Assembly: GCF_001294645.1 (NCBI RefSeq)
Contig: NZ_CP011868.1
Location: 3,286,001 to 3,350,000 of the forward strand
From: Pseudonocardia sp. HH130629-09
GTDB lineage: Bacteria > Actinomycetota > Actinomycetes > Mycobacteriales > Pseudonocardiaceae
Direction: 5' to 3'
Length of the DNA: 64,000 bases
Below are positions 29,137 to 38,622 of this stretch, one piece after another (position 1 is the first letter of the stretch; each line of letters starts with the position of its first letter). The notes beneath the pieces were generated by a model. It saw only the letters and a list, made by a program, of their open reading frames with translations. It ran no database searches and was not told where the DNA came from. The position numbers and the translations under genes were made by a program.

Positions 29137-30029
29137 GCCTCGGCGATCGGCTCCGGGGCGCGCAGCGACGGGCCCGCGTCCGGCACGACCAACGGGGTGC
29201 CGGTGACCGGGTCGGGCAGCACCCGGGCCCGCAGCCCGAACACGTCGGCGAGCAGCTCCTCGGTGACGACCTCGGCCGGCGGACCCGCCGCGACGATCCG
29301 GCCGTCCTTCATCGCGACGAGCCGGTCGGCGTAGCGGGCCGCCAGGTTCAGGTCGTGCAGCACCATGACCACGGTGCGACCGGCCTCGGACTGCAGCCGC
29401 CGCACCAGCTCCAGCACGTCGACCTGGTGGGCCAGGTCGAGGAAGGTGGTCGGCTCGTCGAGCAGCAGCAGGTCGGTCTCCTGGGCCAGGGCCATCGAGA
29501 TCCAGGCCCGCTGGCGCTGGCCGCCGGACAGCTCGTCGACCGGGCGTTCGGCGAGGTCGGACAGGCCCGTCCAGGTCAGCGCCTCGGCGACGGCGCGCTC
29601 GTCGTCCGAGGACCACTGCCGGTACCAGGCCTGGTGCGGGTGCCGACCGCGGGCGACGAGGTCGCCGACGGTGAGCCCCTCGGGCGCCAGCGGCGACTGC
29701 GGCAGGATCCCCAGCACCCGCGCGACCTCCTTGGTCGGGGTGCGGTCGATCCGCTTGCCGTCGAGCAGCACCTGGCCGGCCCGGGCGGGCAGCAGCCTGC
29801 CCAGCGCGCGCAGCACGGTGGACTTGCCGCAGCCGTTGGGGCCGATCACGGTGGTGACCGCGCCGGGCAGCACCTCCAGGTCCAGCCCGTCGACGATGGT
29901 GCGGTCGCCATAACCGAGCGTGACCTGCTCGGCCGACAGCCGGACCTCGCCGGGGCGGACGGGTTCGCCCGCGGTCGTCGTCGGGGAGGCGGTGGCCTCC
30001 GCGACACTGCTGTCCTCGACGGTGCTCAT
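29133..30029 (-). CDS. Siderophore ABC importer, ATPase
   Basis: This 298-residue FepC/FecE-type ATPase powers ferric-siderophore import. Walker A is GPNGCGKST, the signature is [10 protein letters not shown] and Walker B is [12 protein letters not shown], followed by the H-loop [16 protein letters not shown]. The first 30 residues are a low-complexity leader rich in Thr, Ser and Ala. ATG 30029 overlaps the permease stop by 4 bp; its stop overlaps the PLP gene start. Confidence 0.96.
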   Translation of the reverse strand: MSTVEDSSVAEATASPTTTAGEPVRPGEVRLSAEQVTLGYGDRTIVDGLDLEVLPGAVTTVIGPNGCGKSTVLRALGRLLPARAGQVLLDGKRIDRTPTKEVARVLGILPQSPLAPEGLTVGDLVARGRHPHQAWYRQWSSDDERAVAEALTWTGLSDLAERPVDELSGGQRQRAWISMALAQETDLLLLDEPTTFLDLAHQVDVLELVRRLQSEAGRTVVMVLHDLNLAARYADRLVAMKDGRIVAAGPPAEVVTEELLADVFGLRARVLPDPVTGTPLVVPDAGPSLRAPEPIAEA

Positions 30030-31132
30030 CGACGGGCCTCCTGGCGGGTGCGGGCGAGCAGGTACAGCAGGAACGGGGCGCCGAGCACCGCGGTCACGAT
30101 GCCGACCGGGAGCTCGACGGACCCCAGTGCGGTGCGGGCGATCAGGTCGGACAGCACGGTCAGCGCGGCGCCCAGCACGAGCGAGACCCCGATCGGCGGG
30201 GTCCCGACCCGGCAGAGCCGGCGCGCGATCTGCGGGGTGACCAGTGCGATGAAGGCGATCGGGCCCGCGGCCGCGGTCGCGACCGAGGCGAGGCCGACGG
30301 AGACGAGCAGCAGCGCGGTGCGGGCACCGTTCACCCGCACGCCGAGGCCGCGGGCGGTGTCGTCGTCGAAGCGCAGTGCGCCCAGCAGGTGCACCAGGAC
30401 CAGCGCCGCGGGCACGAGCACCAGCATCGCGATCGACAGCGGGACGACCTCGTTCCAGCTGCGCGCGTTGAGGCTGCCGTTCAGCCAGACCTGGGCCTGC
30501 GCGGCCTGGTAGATCTGCGCGACGGTCAGCAGCCACTGCACCGCCGCGACGAGCAAGGCCTGGATGCCGATGCCGATCAGGACCAGCCGGAAGCCCTGGA
30601 TGCCCTTGCGCCAGGCCAGTACGTACACCGCGACCGAGGCCACGAGCCCGCCGATCAGGGCGGCGAGCGGGATGCCGAGCGAGGCGAACGCGCCGCCGAC
30701 CCCGGCCGCGCCACCGCCGAGCACGATGATGAACACCGCCGCGGCACTGGCGCCCCACTGGACACCGATGATGTCCGGGCTCGCCAGCGGGTTGCGGGCG
30801 ACCGCCTGCAGGATGGCCCCGGACACGGCGAGCGCGCCGCCGACCAGGGCGCCGACCAGGGTGCGCGGCAGCCGCAGCTCCAGCACGACGAGCTGCTGGC
30901 CCGCGTCGCCGCCGCCGAACAGCGTCGCCAGCACGTCGGTGATCGCGATCGGGTAGTCGCCGCGGCCCATGTTGACCGCGGCGGCCAGCACCAGCGCGAC
31001 GGCGCAGACGAGCAGCACCACCGCGGTGCGCACGCGCAGCACACCGGAGAAGCGGCCCGCGCGGACGGCGCGGCGGCCGGGGACGACCACGGTCGAGCGG
31101 GGCCCGGTGTCCGGGTCGGTCAGCGTGCTCAC
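30026..31132 (-). CDS. Siderophore ABC importer, FecCD permease 2
   Basis: This 368-residue permease has about nine to ten membrane helices and FecCD signatures: [37 protein letters not shown] and [17 protein letters not shown]. It pairs with the preceding permease to form the channel. GTG 31132 overlaps the upstream stop by 4 bp. The cytoplasmic N-terminus (about 25 residues) is rich in Arg and Val. Confidence 0.95.
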   Translation of the reverse strand: MSTLTDPDTGPRSTVVVPGRRAVRAGRFSGVLRVRTAVVLLVCAVALVLAAAVNMGRGDYPIAITDVLATLFGGGDAGQQLVVLELRLPRTLVGALVGGALAVSGAILQAVARNPLASPDIIGVQWGASAAAVFIIVLGGGAAGVGGAFASLGIPLAALIGGLVASVAVYVLAWRKGIQGFRLVLIGIGIQALLVAAVQWLLTVAQIYQAAQAQVWLNGSLNARSWNEVVPLSIAMLVLVPAALVLVHLLGALRFDDDTARGLGVRVNGARTALLLVSVGLASVATAAAGPIAFIALVTPQIARRLCRVGTPPIGVSLVLGAALTVLSDLIARTALGSVELPVGIVTAVLGAPFLLYLLARTRQEARR

Positions 31133-32220
31133 ACGGCCCCCAGCTTGCGTCGGCGCACCAGCGCGATGAAGAACGGCCCGCCGATCAGCGCGATCACGAT
31201 GCCGACCTGCAGCTCACCGGGGCGGGCCACCACCCGTCCGACGACGTCGGCGAGCAGCAGCACCACCGCCCCCGCGAGACCGGCGGCGGGCAGCAGCCAC
31301 CGGTGGTCGGGCCCGGTGAACACCCGCACCACGTGCGGCACGATCAGCCCCAGGAACGCGATCGGCCCACAGGCCGCGGTGGCCGCACCGGCGAGCAGCG
31401 TGATCGCGACGACGCCGACGACCCGGGTCCGGCGGACCGAGTGCCCCAGCGAGGTGGCGACGTCGTCGCCGAGGGAGAGCGCGTTGAGCGCGGGCGCGCT
31501 GGCCAGCGCGAGCACCGTGCCCACGAGGATGAACCACACCACCTGGCCCCCGACCGCGGCGTCGCGCCCGGCGAGCGAGCCGACCACCCAGAACCGGTAG
31601 GCGTCGAGGCTGGTCTCGTCGAGCAGCACCATCGAGGACGTGCCCGCCTGCAGCAGGAAGCTGACCGCCGCGCCGGCCAGCGCCAGCGAGACCGGGGTGG
31701 CGCCGCCGGGTGCCCGGGTGCCGATCGCGAACACCACGACGCTGGCGACCAGCGCGCCGGCGAAGGCGAACCAGACGTAGCCGAACAGCGTGCTGACGCC
31801 GAAGACGTAGATGCCGATGACGACGAAGAACGCCGCCCCCGCGTTGACACCCAGCAGGCCCGGGTCGCCGAGCGGGTTGCGGGTGAAGCCCTGCACGAGC
31901 GCGCCCGCCAGGCCGAGCGCGATCCCGACCAGCAGCCCGAGCAGGGTGCGCGGGATCCGCAGGGAGCGGATGACCACGTCGTTCTCGCTGCCGGTAGGGG
32001 CGACCAGCGCGGAGAACACCTCGTTCACCGGGATGACCTTGGTCCCGATCGCGATGCTGGCCAGCACCGCGAGCAGCAGCGCCGCGGCCAGCGCCGCGAG
32101 CCCGATCAGCCGCCGGCGGCGCAACGACCGCCGTGGGGGGGCCGGCTGCTGCACCGACGGTGGTCGGACCCGGATCGCGTTCACCTTGCTCGTGGCCCCC
32201 TGCTCGACCGGATGCCCCAC
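31129..32220 (-). CDS. Siderophore ABC importer, FecCD permease 1
   Basis: This 363-residue permease carries [40 protein letters not shown] and [20 protein letters not shown], all FecCD signatures, and about ten helices. GTG 32220 is the first start after the iron box; a later GTG ([10 protein letters not shown], near 32181) is also possible. It is the first gene of the operon. No substrate-binding lipoprotein gene lies beside it, so that protein must be encoded elsewhere. Confidence 0.93.
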   Translation of the reverse strand: MGHPVEQGATSKVNAIRVRPPSVQQPAPPRRSLRRRRLIGLAALAAALLLAVLASIAIGTKVIPVNEVFSALVAPTGSENDVVIRSLRIPRTLLGLLVGIALGLAGALVQGFTRNPLGDPGLLGVNAGAAFFVVIGIYVFGVSTLFGYVWFAFAGALVASVVVFAIGTRAPGGATPVSLALAGAAVSFLLQAGTSSMVLLDETSLDAYRFWVVGSLAGRDAAVGGQVVWFILVGTVLALASAPALNALSLGDDVATSLGHSVRRTRVVGVVAITLLAGAATAACGPIAFLGLIVPHVVRVFTGPDHRWLLPAAGLAGAVVLLLADVVGRVVARPGELQVGIVIALIGGPFFIALVRRRKLGAV

Positions 32221-32244
32221 CCATCCGGTGCGGCTCCGCTCACC

Positions 32245-32263
32245 ATAAGTGAGGCTGCCCTAC
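32245..32263 (-). promoter_or_regulatory. Iron box (IdeR/DmdR-type operator)
   Basis: GTAGGGCAGCCTCACTTAT on the minus strand matches 13 of 19 positions of the IdeR/DmdR consensus TTAGGTTAGGCTCACCTAA, including the AGG..AG.CTCAC core. It lies about 25 bp before the first permease start. Iron-bound repressor would block the importer operon. Confidence 0.75.
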
Positions 32264-32314
32264 GACAGAACACCCCCGTGCGTCACGTCGCCCGCACGGC
32301 GGGATGCTCGGCGG

Positions 32315-33037
32315 GTGTCCACCGAGCCCTCCGCGTCCGGTCCCCCGCCCGTCCGGCCGCGGGTCACCGCGGTCATGGTCAGCTCCGCCGACGGTGCCGT
32401 GAGCGCGGGCGGGTCCGGCTCCGGCGGCCTGTCCACCCCCGCCGACCGGGACCTGTTCCGCGCCCTGCGCCGGTCCGCCGACTGCGTGCTCGTCGGGGCG
32501 GGCACCGCACGGGACGAGGGCTACCGCGGGGTCCGGCCGCGCCGTCCCGGGCCGGACGGGCGGCAGCCCGCGCCGGCACCGCCGGTCGTCATCGTGACCG
32601 GGTCGGCCGGGCTGGACCCCGGCGCGCGGCTGTTCACCGACACCGTCACCGCACCGGTCGTGCTCACCACGGCCGCCGCCCCTGCCGACCGGCGGGCCGC
32701 GCTCGCCGCCGCGGGCGCCGACGTCGTCCTGCTCGACGATCTCTCCCCCACCACGCTGCTCACCGCCCTCGCCCGCCGCGGCCACACCTCCGTGCTGTGC
32801 GAGGGCGGGCCGACCCTGCTCGGCGCGCTGGTCGGGGCCGACGTCGTCGACGAGCTGCGCCTCACCCTGGTCCCGGTGCTGGTCGGGGGCCCCGAGAGGC
32901 GGATCGCGACCGGGCCGGACCCCCTCCCCGTACCGCGTGCGCTGCGCCTGGCCGGCCACGAGGCGGCGGCCGACGGGACCCTGCTCCTGCACTACGTCCG
33001 CGCCACCGCCGCCATCCCGGCTGAGCCGAACGGGTGA
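32315..33037 (+). CDS. RibD C-terminal / dihydrofolate-reductase-fold reductase
   Basis: This 240-residue protein has the RibD_C fold that reduces pyrimidine intermediates in riboflavin synthesis, or related substrates. Visible signatures are RPRVTAVMVSSADGAVSAGG, DRDLFRALRRSADCVLVGAG TARDEGY (read through), VLCEGGPTLLGALVGADVVD and ELRLTLVPVLVGG. Without a deaminase domain it could be a stand-alone 5-amino-6-ribosylaminouracil reductase or a paralogue of unknown role. The GTG at 32315 is chosen because the family's first strand follows within 15 residues. It is divergent from the iron importer. Confidence 0.88.
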   Translation: MSTEPSASGPPPVRPRVTAVMVSSADGAVSAGGSGSGGLSTPADRDLFRALRRSADCVLVGAGTARDEGYRGVRPRRPGPDGRQPAPAPPVVIVTGSAGLDPGARLFTDTVTAPVVLTTAAAPADRRAALAAAGADVVLLDDLSPTTLLTALARRGHTSVLCEGGPTLLGALVGADVVDELRLTLVPVLVGGPERRIATGPDPLPVPRALRLAGHEAAADGTLLLHYVRATAAIPAEPNG

Positions 33038-33135
33038 ATCACCGTGAGGGAGGTCCGGGGACGGGCATCTCACGGGGGACACCACACGCACCGTGGCGGG
33101 CCCCCACCCGGGGCCGGCCCGTGAGAGGAGCACCG

Positions 33136-33618
33136 ATGACCTCCGGCACCCCGACCACCACCTCCGCCTCGACACCCGCGGGACGCCTCGCCGAGGGCAC
33201 CGGTCAGGGCGGCACCACCATCGCCCCGTCCGTCGTGCAGAAGATCGCCGGCATCGCCGCCCGCGAGGTCTCCGGGGTGTACGCGATGGGGTCCGGCGCG
33301 TCGCGTGCCTTCGGTGCGCTGCGCGAGCGCATTCCCGGCGGCGGCACCAGCAGCGCCTCGACCGTCGCGGGCGTGGCGGTCGAGGTCGGCGAGAAGCAGG
33401 CCGCGATCGACCTGGACGTCGTCGTCGAGTACGGCGTCGCCATCGCCGACCTGGCCGCGGCCGTGCGCCGCAACGTCATCGGCGCCGTCGAGCGGATGAC
33501 CGGGCTGGAGGTCATCGAGGTCACCATCTCGGTGAACGACATCCACCTGGCAGGCGAGGACGACAACCGGGACGAGGCCCCTGCGGCTCCCGCCCCGACC
33601 GGCCGCGTCGTGGAGTGA
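33136..33618 (+). CDS. Asp23/Gls24 envelope stress protein
   Basis: This 160-residue protein has the Asp23 fold between residues 25 and 140: GTTIAPSVVQKIAGIAAREV, VYAMGSG, then GEKQAAIDLDVVVEYGVAIA and the end VIEVTISVNDIHL. In staphylococci, Asp23 is tethered to the membrane by AmaP and supports envelope stress resistance. GAGAGGAG precedes ATG 33136. It is the first gene of the seven-gene cluster to 36172. Confidence 0.93.
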   Translation: MTSGTPTTTSASTPAGRLAEGTGQGGTTIAPSVVQKIAGIAAREVSGVYAMGSGASRAFGALRERIPGGGTSSASTVAGVAVEVGEKQAAIDLDVVVEYGVAIADLAAAVRRNVIGAVERMTGLEVIEVTISVNDIHLAGEDDNRDEAPAAPAPTGRVVE

Positions 33619-33620
33619 CG

Positions 33621-33914
33621 GTGCCGGAACGGAGCCCGGCCGTCCTGGCCGAGCTGGTCGCCGAGACGGTCGCCGCGCACCCGTCGGTGGTGCGGCTCGA
33701 CGGCGGCGCGTTCGGCACCGTCGCGACCTGGCTGCCCGGACGGCGGCTGGTCGGCGTCGGGATCGGCCGTGCCGACGATCCGGTCGAGATCGGGGTGGTG
33801 CTGCGCCTGGACCGGCCGATCCCAGCTACCGTCGCGGCGCTGCGGGCATCGGTCGCGCCGTTGGTCGACGGGGTCCCGGTCGACGTGACGGTGACCGACG
33901 TGGAGGTCACCTGA
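33621..33914 (+). CDS. Small Asp23-cluster protein
   Basis: This 97-residue soluble protein starts at GTG 33621, just 2 bp after the Asp23 stop, and is probably translationally coupled. The region GTVATWLPGRRLVGVGIGRA, and the end TATVAALRASVAPL-like helix with DVTVTDVEV, suggest an Asp23-like half domain. No enzymatic motif is seen. It is found only in the context of this cluster, so a structural or assembly role is likely. Confidence 0.8.
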   Translation: MPERSPAVLAELVAETVAAHPSVVRLDGGAFGTVATWLPGRRLVGVGIGRADDPVEIGVVLRLDRPIPATVAALRASVAPLVDGVPVDVTVTDVEVT

Positions 33915-33932
33915 GGTGGAGGTGGGAACGGG

Positions 33933-34280
33933 ATGGCCGAGCCGGACCCCGGCGCGCACGGGGGCCTGACCCCCGAGCAGCGGTCGGCCTACCGCTCGTT
34001 CGTCCGTACCCACCACCCCGACCGCGGGGGTGACCCGGAGGTCTTCCGCGCCGGGCTGGCCCGCTTCCGCGCCATGGCGGCCGACCCGCGCGGCGGCCCG
34101 ACACCCGGCCTCGACGACCACCGCTACGACGCACCGATCGAGATCGTGCGCGACCTGCCGCTGCCGACCCGGGTCCTGGTGGCCCTGATCCGCACCGTCC
34201 GACGTCGCACGCACCCCCGGGTCGACCGGCCCGGCCGGCACTCACCCCGCCCCACCCGTCCCGGAGAGGACATCTCATGA
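33933..34280 (+). CDS. J-domain-like small protein in the Asp23 cluster
   Basis: This 115-residue protein contains YRSFVRTHHPDRGGDPEVFR at residues 20-39, which matches the HPD loop and following helix of DnaJ J-domains. The first J-domain helix is short or lacking, and the rest has no Gly/Phe or zinc-binding region. It might recruit DnaK to the membrane stress complex, which is inference; it may also be only a J-like relic. Its stop overlaps the ATG of the next gene by 4 bp. Confidence 0.8.
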   Translation: MAEPDPGAHGGLTPEQRSAYRSFVRTHHPDRGGDPEVFRAGLARFRAMAADPRGGPTPGLDDHRYDAPIEIVRDLPLPTRVLVALIRTVRRRTHPRVDRPGRHSPRPTRPGEDIS

Positions 34281-34453
34281 ACGCCACCCAGACCGGCCTG
34301 CTCGCGGGCCTCCTGCTGGGCGTCGCCGGTGCCACCGGCGGCTTCCTGGCCTTCGTCATCACCCTGGTGCTCGGCATCATCGGCCTGGTCGTCGGCCGGG
34401 TCCTCGACGGCGAGCTGGACCTGTCCGGCCTCGGCCGCGGCCGCGACCGGTGA
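34277..34453 (+). CDS. Small two-helix membrane protein (DUF2273-like)
   Basis: This 58-residue protein is hydrophobic, with helices LLAGLLLGVAGATGGFLAFV and ITLVLGIIGLVVGRVL, and a short polar tail (DGELDLSGLGRGRDR). Small DUF2273-type proteins accompany Asp23/AmaP genes in many Gram-positive bacteria. ATGA coupling to the preceding gene and GTGA coupling to the next support that it is real. Confidence 0.85.
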   Translation: MNATQTGLLAGLLLGVAGATGGFLAFVITLVLGIIGLVVGRVLDGELDLSGLGRGRDR

Positions 34454-34878
34454 GCACCCTCCCCGACCCCGCCGAGCGCGGCGTCCTGGAGATCGACCCG
34501 GCGGTGCTGCGCAAGATCGTCGAGTACGCCGCGGACACCGCACCGGCCACCCGGCACCGCGCCCGGCGGGTCGCCGGGCTCGACGTCGGCGAGTCCGGAC
34601 CGACCGCCCGGGTGACCCGGCGGCCGGGTCCGGCGCAGGGCACGGTCGGGGCCACCAGCGGCGGCACGACCGGCGACGCCGGCGAGGTCGACGTCCGACT
34701 GCGGCTCACCCTGGCCCACCCCGGGTCGGTGCGGGCCTCCGTCGCCGAGGTCCGGGAGCGGATCGACGCCGACCTGCGTCGCACCACAGGGCACCGGCTG
34801 CGCGGCCTGACCGTCGAGGTCGAGGCCCTCCGATCGGGGGACGCCGGGCCGCGCCCGGCCTCCCCCCGCGTGCAGTAG
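34450..34878 (+). CDS. Second Asp23/Gls24-like protein
   Basis: This 142-residue protein resembles a shorter Asp23: LEIDPAVLRKIVEYAADTAP at the start, then a Gly/Thr-rich linker and VDVRLRLTLAHPGSVRASVA, VRERIDADLRRTTGHRLRGL. GTG 34450 overlaps the DUF2273-like stop by 4 bp. Two Asp23 copies with one membrane anchor suggest a hetero-oligomeric layer under the membrane. Confidence 0.85.
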   Translation: MSTLPDPAERGVLEIDPAVLRKIVEYAADTAPATRHRARRVAGLDVGESGPTARVTRRPGPAQGTVGATSGGTTGDAGEVDVRLRLTLAHPGSVRASVAEVRERIDADLRRTTGHRLRGLTVEVEALRSGDAGPRPASPRVQ

Positions 34879-34934
34879 ACGTGCAGTAGAACCGTCGGAC
34901 CCGTGACCGATTCGGAAGAGGGAGGCCGGACCCC

Positions 34935-35483
34935 GTGCGTGTCCTGCTCCGCGTTCTCGCGCCGCTGCTGAGCCTGGTGGTGGCCGCGATCGGCGCGCTC
35001 GTCGTCGTCGAGGTGGTGGCGGCCTGGGTCGGCCGGGTCTCCGGCCCCGGGCTGCTCGTGCCCTGGCGGGACTGGCGCACCACCGTCCAGAACACCCTGT
35101 GGACCGCGCAGCCGGTGCTCTGGATCGCGGTGGGGGTGATCGTCGTCGGGGCCGTGCTGCTGCTCGTCGGGCTGCTCGCCCGGCGCCACGACGTCGCACT
35201 CGACGCGCCGTCGCCCGGGCTCACCGTCGCCACCGCGCCGCGGGTGCTGGCCCGCCTGGTCGGCACCCGGGTCCGGGCCGCGGACCCGGTGACCGCGGCC
35301 TCGGTGACCGCGTCGGCCCGCTCGGTCGTGGTGAACGCCCGCGGCCGCGGGGACCTCGACGTGCTGCGCGAGGCGGCCCGCGACGCCGCCTCCGGCGTCC
35401 TCGACGCGCTTCCCCTGGCCCGGCGGCCGCGCCTGACCGTGCGCGCCACCCCGGACCAGCCGGGCTCGAAGGGAGTGCGGTGA
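34935..35483 (+). CDS. DUF6286 membrane protein
   Basis: This 182-residue protein has two membrane helices near its start (about residues 8-30, LAPLLSLVVAAIGALVVVEV; and 60-85, VLWIAVGVIVVGAVLLLVGL) and a soluble C-terminal region of alternating strands and helices, ASVTASARSVVVNARGRGDL, that resembles the cytoplasmic part of AmaP-like proteins. A GAGGGAGG-like site precedes GTG 34935. The stop codon shares one base with the AmaP ATG. Confidence 0.85.
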   Translation: MRVLLRVLAPLLSLVVAAIGALVVVEVVAAWVGRVSGPGLLVPWRDWRTTVQNTLWTAQPVLWIAVGVIVVGAVLLLVGLLARRHDVALDAPSPGLTVATAPRVLARLVGTRVRAADPVTAASVTASARSVVVNARGRGDLDVLREAARDAASGVLDALPLARRPRLTVRATPDQPGSKGVR

Positions 35484-36172
35484 TGACCGACCACGCGAGC
35501 TCGACCATGAACCCGGCAGGAGGCTCGCCGGCACCCGCCCTCGCGAACCCGCGCCGCGCGGCGCGGACCGCGCGGCGCGCCCAGTACCGCTCCGCGGGCG
35601 GTGCCCGCACCGGCCTCGTCCTCCTCGGCGGGCTGCTGCTCGCCGTCGGCGTGCTCACCGTGCTCGTGGTGACCGGGGTCTTCGGGCGGGGCCGCCCGCA
35701 GCGCCCGCTGCTGGACCCGGTGGTCGAGCAGTTCCTGCTGGCCAACGGCACCGCCGCCCGCCTGGTCGCCGTCCTGGGCGGGCTCGTGCTGGTGCTGCTC
35801 GGGCTCTGGTGGACCGCCCGGTCGCTGCGCCCGGAACCCCGCCCGGAGCTGGTCCTGGACGGCGGACCGGACACCGAGATCCGGATCGGCGCCTCCGCCG
35901 CGGCCGACGCCGTCGCCGACGGCGCCGCCACACTGCCCGGGGTGACCCGGGCCCGCGCCCGGATGGTCGGCAGCGCCTCCGCGCCCGCGGTGCGCGCCAC
36001 CGTGTGGGTCGACGAGGACGTCGCCGACGGGGAGGTCGCCGAGATCTGCCGCCGCCTCGACACCGAGATCCTGCCCGCGATCCGCGACGCGCTGGGGATG
36101 GCGGACCTGCCCGTCGCGGTGCGGCTGGAGCTGGACGCGGCCCGTCGCGACGATCACCCACGGGTCTCCTGA
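35483..36172 (+). CDS. amaP: Alkaline-shock membrane anchor AmaP
   Basis: This 229-residue protein has a 40-residue basic N-terminus, then two membrane helices (about residues 44-66, TGLVLLGGLLLAVGVLTVLV; and 93-110, VAVLGGLVLVLLGLWW) with an external loop, and a cytoplasmic domain. This layout matches AmaP, which anchors Asp23 at the membrane. It closes the cluster. The preceding stop and its ATG form TGATG, so translation is coupled. Confidence 0.85.
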   Translation: MTDHASSTMNPAGGSPAPALANPRRAARTARRAQYRSAGGARTGLVLLGGLLLAVGVLTVLVVTGVFGRGRPQRPLLDPVVEQFLLANGTAARLVAVLGGLVLVLLGLWWTARSLRPEPRPELVLDGGPDTEIRIGASAAADAVADGAATLPGVTRARARMVGSASAPAVRATVWVDEDVADGEVAEICRRLDTEILPAIRDALGMADLPVAVRLELDAARRDDHPRVS

Positions 36173-36239
36173 CCCACCGGCCGAGTGCGTGACCCGGCTC
36201 ACAGGAGCCGGGCCGGTCGGCGTCCGTACGGTCGTCGGC

Positions 36240-36992
36240 ATGAGTGCAGTGCTGGACGGCAGGACGGCCCTCGTCACCGGGGCGGGCAGCGGGATCGGGG
36301 CCGCGGTGGCGCGCCGGCTCGTCGCCGACGGGGCGCGGGTGTACGCGGTGGACCTCGCCGAGGACCGGGTGGCCCCGCTGGCCGCCGAGAGCGACCTGGT
36401 CACGCCGCTGGGGTGCGACCTGTCCGACCTCGACGCCGTGGAGCAGCTGCCCACCGACGTCGACATCCTGGTCAACAACGCCGGCCGCCAGCACGTCTCG
36501 CGGCTGGAGGAGTTCGACCGGGAGATGTTCTCGAACATCCTGCGCCTGATGCTGGAGTCGCCGTTCCGGCTGATCCGCCGGTCGCTGCCGCACATGTACG
36601 CCCGTGGCTGGGGCCGGGTCGTGAACATCTCCTCCGCGCACGGCCTGCGGGCCTCGCCGTACAAGTCCGCCTACGTCTCGGCCAAGCACGGCCTCGAGGG
36701 CCTGTCGAAGGTCACCGCGCTGGAGGGCGCCGAGCACGGCGTGACCAGCAACTGCATCAACCCCGCCTACGTGCGCACCCCGCTGGTCGAGGCCCAGATC
36801 GCCGACCAGGCCCGCACACACGGGATCTCCGAGGACGAGGTCGTCACGAAGATCATGCTCACCCCGGTGGCGGTGAAGCGGCTGATCGAGCCCGCCGAGA
36901 CCGCGGAGCTGGCCGCTCTGCTGTGGGGACCGGCGTCGGCGTCGATCACCGGGACCTCGCTGTCCCAGGACGGCGGCTGGACGGCGCGGTAG
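36240..36992 (+). CDS. Short-chain dehydrogenase, 3-hydroxybutyrate dehydrogenase type
   Basis: This 250-residue SDR has the NAD site TGAGSGIGAAVARRL, then DILVNNAGRQHVS, the catalytic Ser in VVNISSAHGLRASPYKSAY with YVSAKHG (Tyr and Lys), and the C-terminal SLSQDGGWTAR. The sequence SAHGLRASPYKSAYVSAKHG and the C-terminal region are typical of 3-hydroxybutyrate dehydrogenases, which interconvert 3-hydroxybutyrate and acetoacetate. It stands alone between the AmaP cluster and a lipoprotein gene. Confidence 0.92.
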   Translation: MSAVLDGRTALVTGAGSGIGAAVARRLVADGARVYAVDLAEDRVAPLAAESDLVTPLGCDLSDLDAVEQLPTDVDILVNNAGRQHVSRLEEFDREMFSNILRLMLESPFRLIRRSLPHMYARGWGRVVNISSAHGLRASPYKSAYVSAKHGLEGLSKVTALEGAEHGVTSNCINPAYVRTPLVEAQIADQARTHGISEDEVVTKIMLTPVAVKRLIEPAETAELAALLWGPASASITGTSLSQDGGWTAR

Positions 36993-37038
36993 GAGCGGGA
37001 CCGCTCACCGCGGCCACACCCCGGTGCGGGCATGATCG

Positions 37039-38622
37039 GTGCTCGTGCGGCGGTGGAGTGTGCTCGGGGTCCTGCTCGCCGCGGTGCTGCTCGCCGGGTG
37101 TGCGGTCGGGCCGTCGCAGCGGCCACCGGTGGCGGTACGCGGCGAACAGCTGCCCGCCGCTCCTCCGACGTCGGCCGCGGGCCCGCCCGCCGACCCCGAC
37201 CTGCTGCCGGACTCCGACCCGGTCCGCACCACCGGGTTCACCGACTGCACCGCCGACACGGCCGCGGCACTGACCACGGCCGGCACCCCGCTGCCCGCCG
37301 GGCGCCCCCTGACGGTCGGCTGCGCCCGGCTCACCGTGCCCGCCGACCGGGACCGGCCCGAGCTGGGCCCGGCCCGGCTCGGTCTGACCCGGGTCACCAC
37401 GCCCGGCGCACCGGACGGGCGGCCGGCGCTGGTCGTGCTCGGCGACACCGGCGCCGACGGGTCCGCCCGGGCCGCGGTGAGCCTCGCCGCCCGGCTGCCC
37501 GCCACGGTGCTCGACCGCTACCAGGTGATCGGCATGGACCGCCGCGGCACCGGGGAGGACCTGCTCGACTGCGCCCCGGTCGACGCGCGAACCACCCTGC
37601 TCGACGCCGGACCGGCGCGCCGCGACGAGGCCGCCATGACGGCACTGCTGGAACGCGCCCGCGAGGTGGTGCAGGACTGCAACCTGCTGCTGTCGGGGAC
37701 GCTGACCAGCTACCGCGCCGCGAGCGGCGCCGGCGACCTGGAGTCGCTGCGGTCCGTGCTGGGCGCGGCCCGGCTGGACCTGCTCGCCGTCGGCGACGGC
37801 GCCGACGCCGCGGCCGCCTGGATCGGCGCGCACCCGGGCTCCGTCGGACGGGTCGTGCTCGACGGCCCCGGTGACTCCACCCTCGACGAGCCCGCCCGGA
37901 CCGAGAGCACGACCGCGGCCGCGGAGAAGGCCTTCGACGCCTTCGCCGTGGCCTGCACCGCCTCGCCGGCCTGCCCGCTGGGCCCCGACCCGCGCGGCTA
38001 CGTCGACGAGCTGGTGTTCCGCCTGTCCCGCACCGCCCTGCCGGCCGGCGACGGCGACGCCGTCACCGCGGGCGCGACGCTGCGCGCGGTCCGCTCGGTC
38101 CTGTCCCAGCCCGCCCGCTGGCCGGAGCTGCAGTCCGCGCTGGTCGCGGCCGGGGACGGCGACCCGGCGGGTCTGGTCCGCATCCTGGCCCCGCTGGGAG
38201 GCCCGCAGGGCCGCTACGACGCCACCCTGGCGACCCGCTGCAACGACTCCCGGGTGCGGGTCACCCCCGGTGAGGCCGCCGACCTGGCCGGGCAGTGGGC
38301 ACAGCGCTTCCCGCTGTTCGGTGTCGCGGCGGCGCAGGACCTGGTGGCCTGCGGGCCGTGGCCCTCGGGCGGGCCGGTCACCCCGGCGGCGCCGCAGGGC
38401 GCTCCCCCGCCCCCGGTCCTCGTGATCGGGACCGCGCAGGACCCGCGTTCGCCGCAGAGCGGCGCAGAGCGGACCGCCCAACAGCTCGCGACGGGGCGGC
38501 TGGTGCGCTGGCAGGGCAGCGGGACGGGGGCGTATCCGCGCACCCCGTGTGTCACCGGCCTCGTGGACCGGGCGCTGCTGACCGGCCGGGCGCCCTCCCA
38601 GCCCGTGGTCTGCCCGCCGTAA
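37039..38622 (+). CDS. TAP-family alpha/beta hydrolase lipoprotein lacking Ser and His
   Basis: This 527-residue lipoprotein has a signal ending LLAAVLLAGC (Cys near residue 21). Its fold resembles tripeptidyl aminopeptidases of the SlpD/TAP group: the oxyanion region is YQVIGMDRRGTGEDLLDCAP, and SVGRVVLDGPGDSTLDE follows. The usual nucleophile elbow GxSxG is replaced by VGDGADAAAAW, and the usual GHG histidine near the C-terminus is replaced by GSGTGAYPRTPC. So both the Ser and His appear lost and it is probably not an active hydrolase. The start may be GTG 37039 or 37045. It could act in binding or be an inactive paralogue. Confidence 0.85.
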   Translation: MLVRRWSVLGVLLAAVLLAGCAVGPSQRPPVAVRGEQLPAAPPTSAAGPPADPDLLPDSDPVRTTGFTDCTADTAAALTTAGTPLPAGRPLTVGCARLTVPADRDRPELGPARLGLTRVTTPGAPDGRPALVVLGDTGADGSARAAVSLAARLPATVLDRYQVIGMDRRGTGEDLLDCAPVDARTTLLDAGPARRDEAAMTALLERAREVVQDCNLLLSGTLTSYRAASGAGDLESLRSVLGAARLDLLAVGDGADAAAAWIGAHPGSVGRVVLDGPGDSTLDEPARTESTTAAAEKAFDAFAVACTASPACPLGPDPRGYVDELVFRLSRTALPAGDGDAVTAGATLRAVRSVLSQPARWPELQSALVAAGDGDPAGLVRILAPLGGPQGRYDATLATRCNDSRVRVTPGEAADLAGQWAQRFPLFGVAAAQDLVACGPWPSGGPVTPAAPQGAPPPPVLVIGTAQDPRSPQSGAERTAQQLATGRLVRWQGSGTGAYPRTPCVTGLVDRALLTGRAPSQPVVCPP

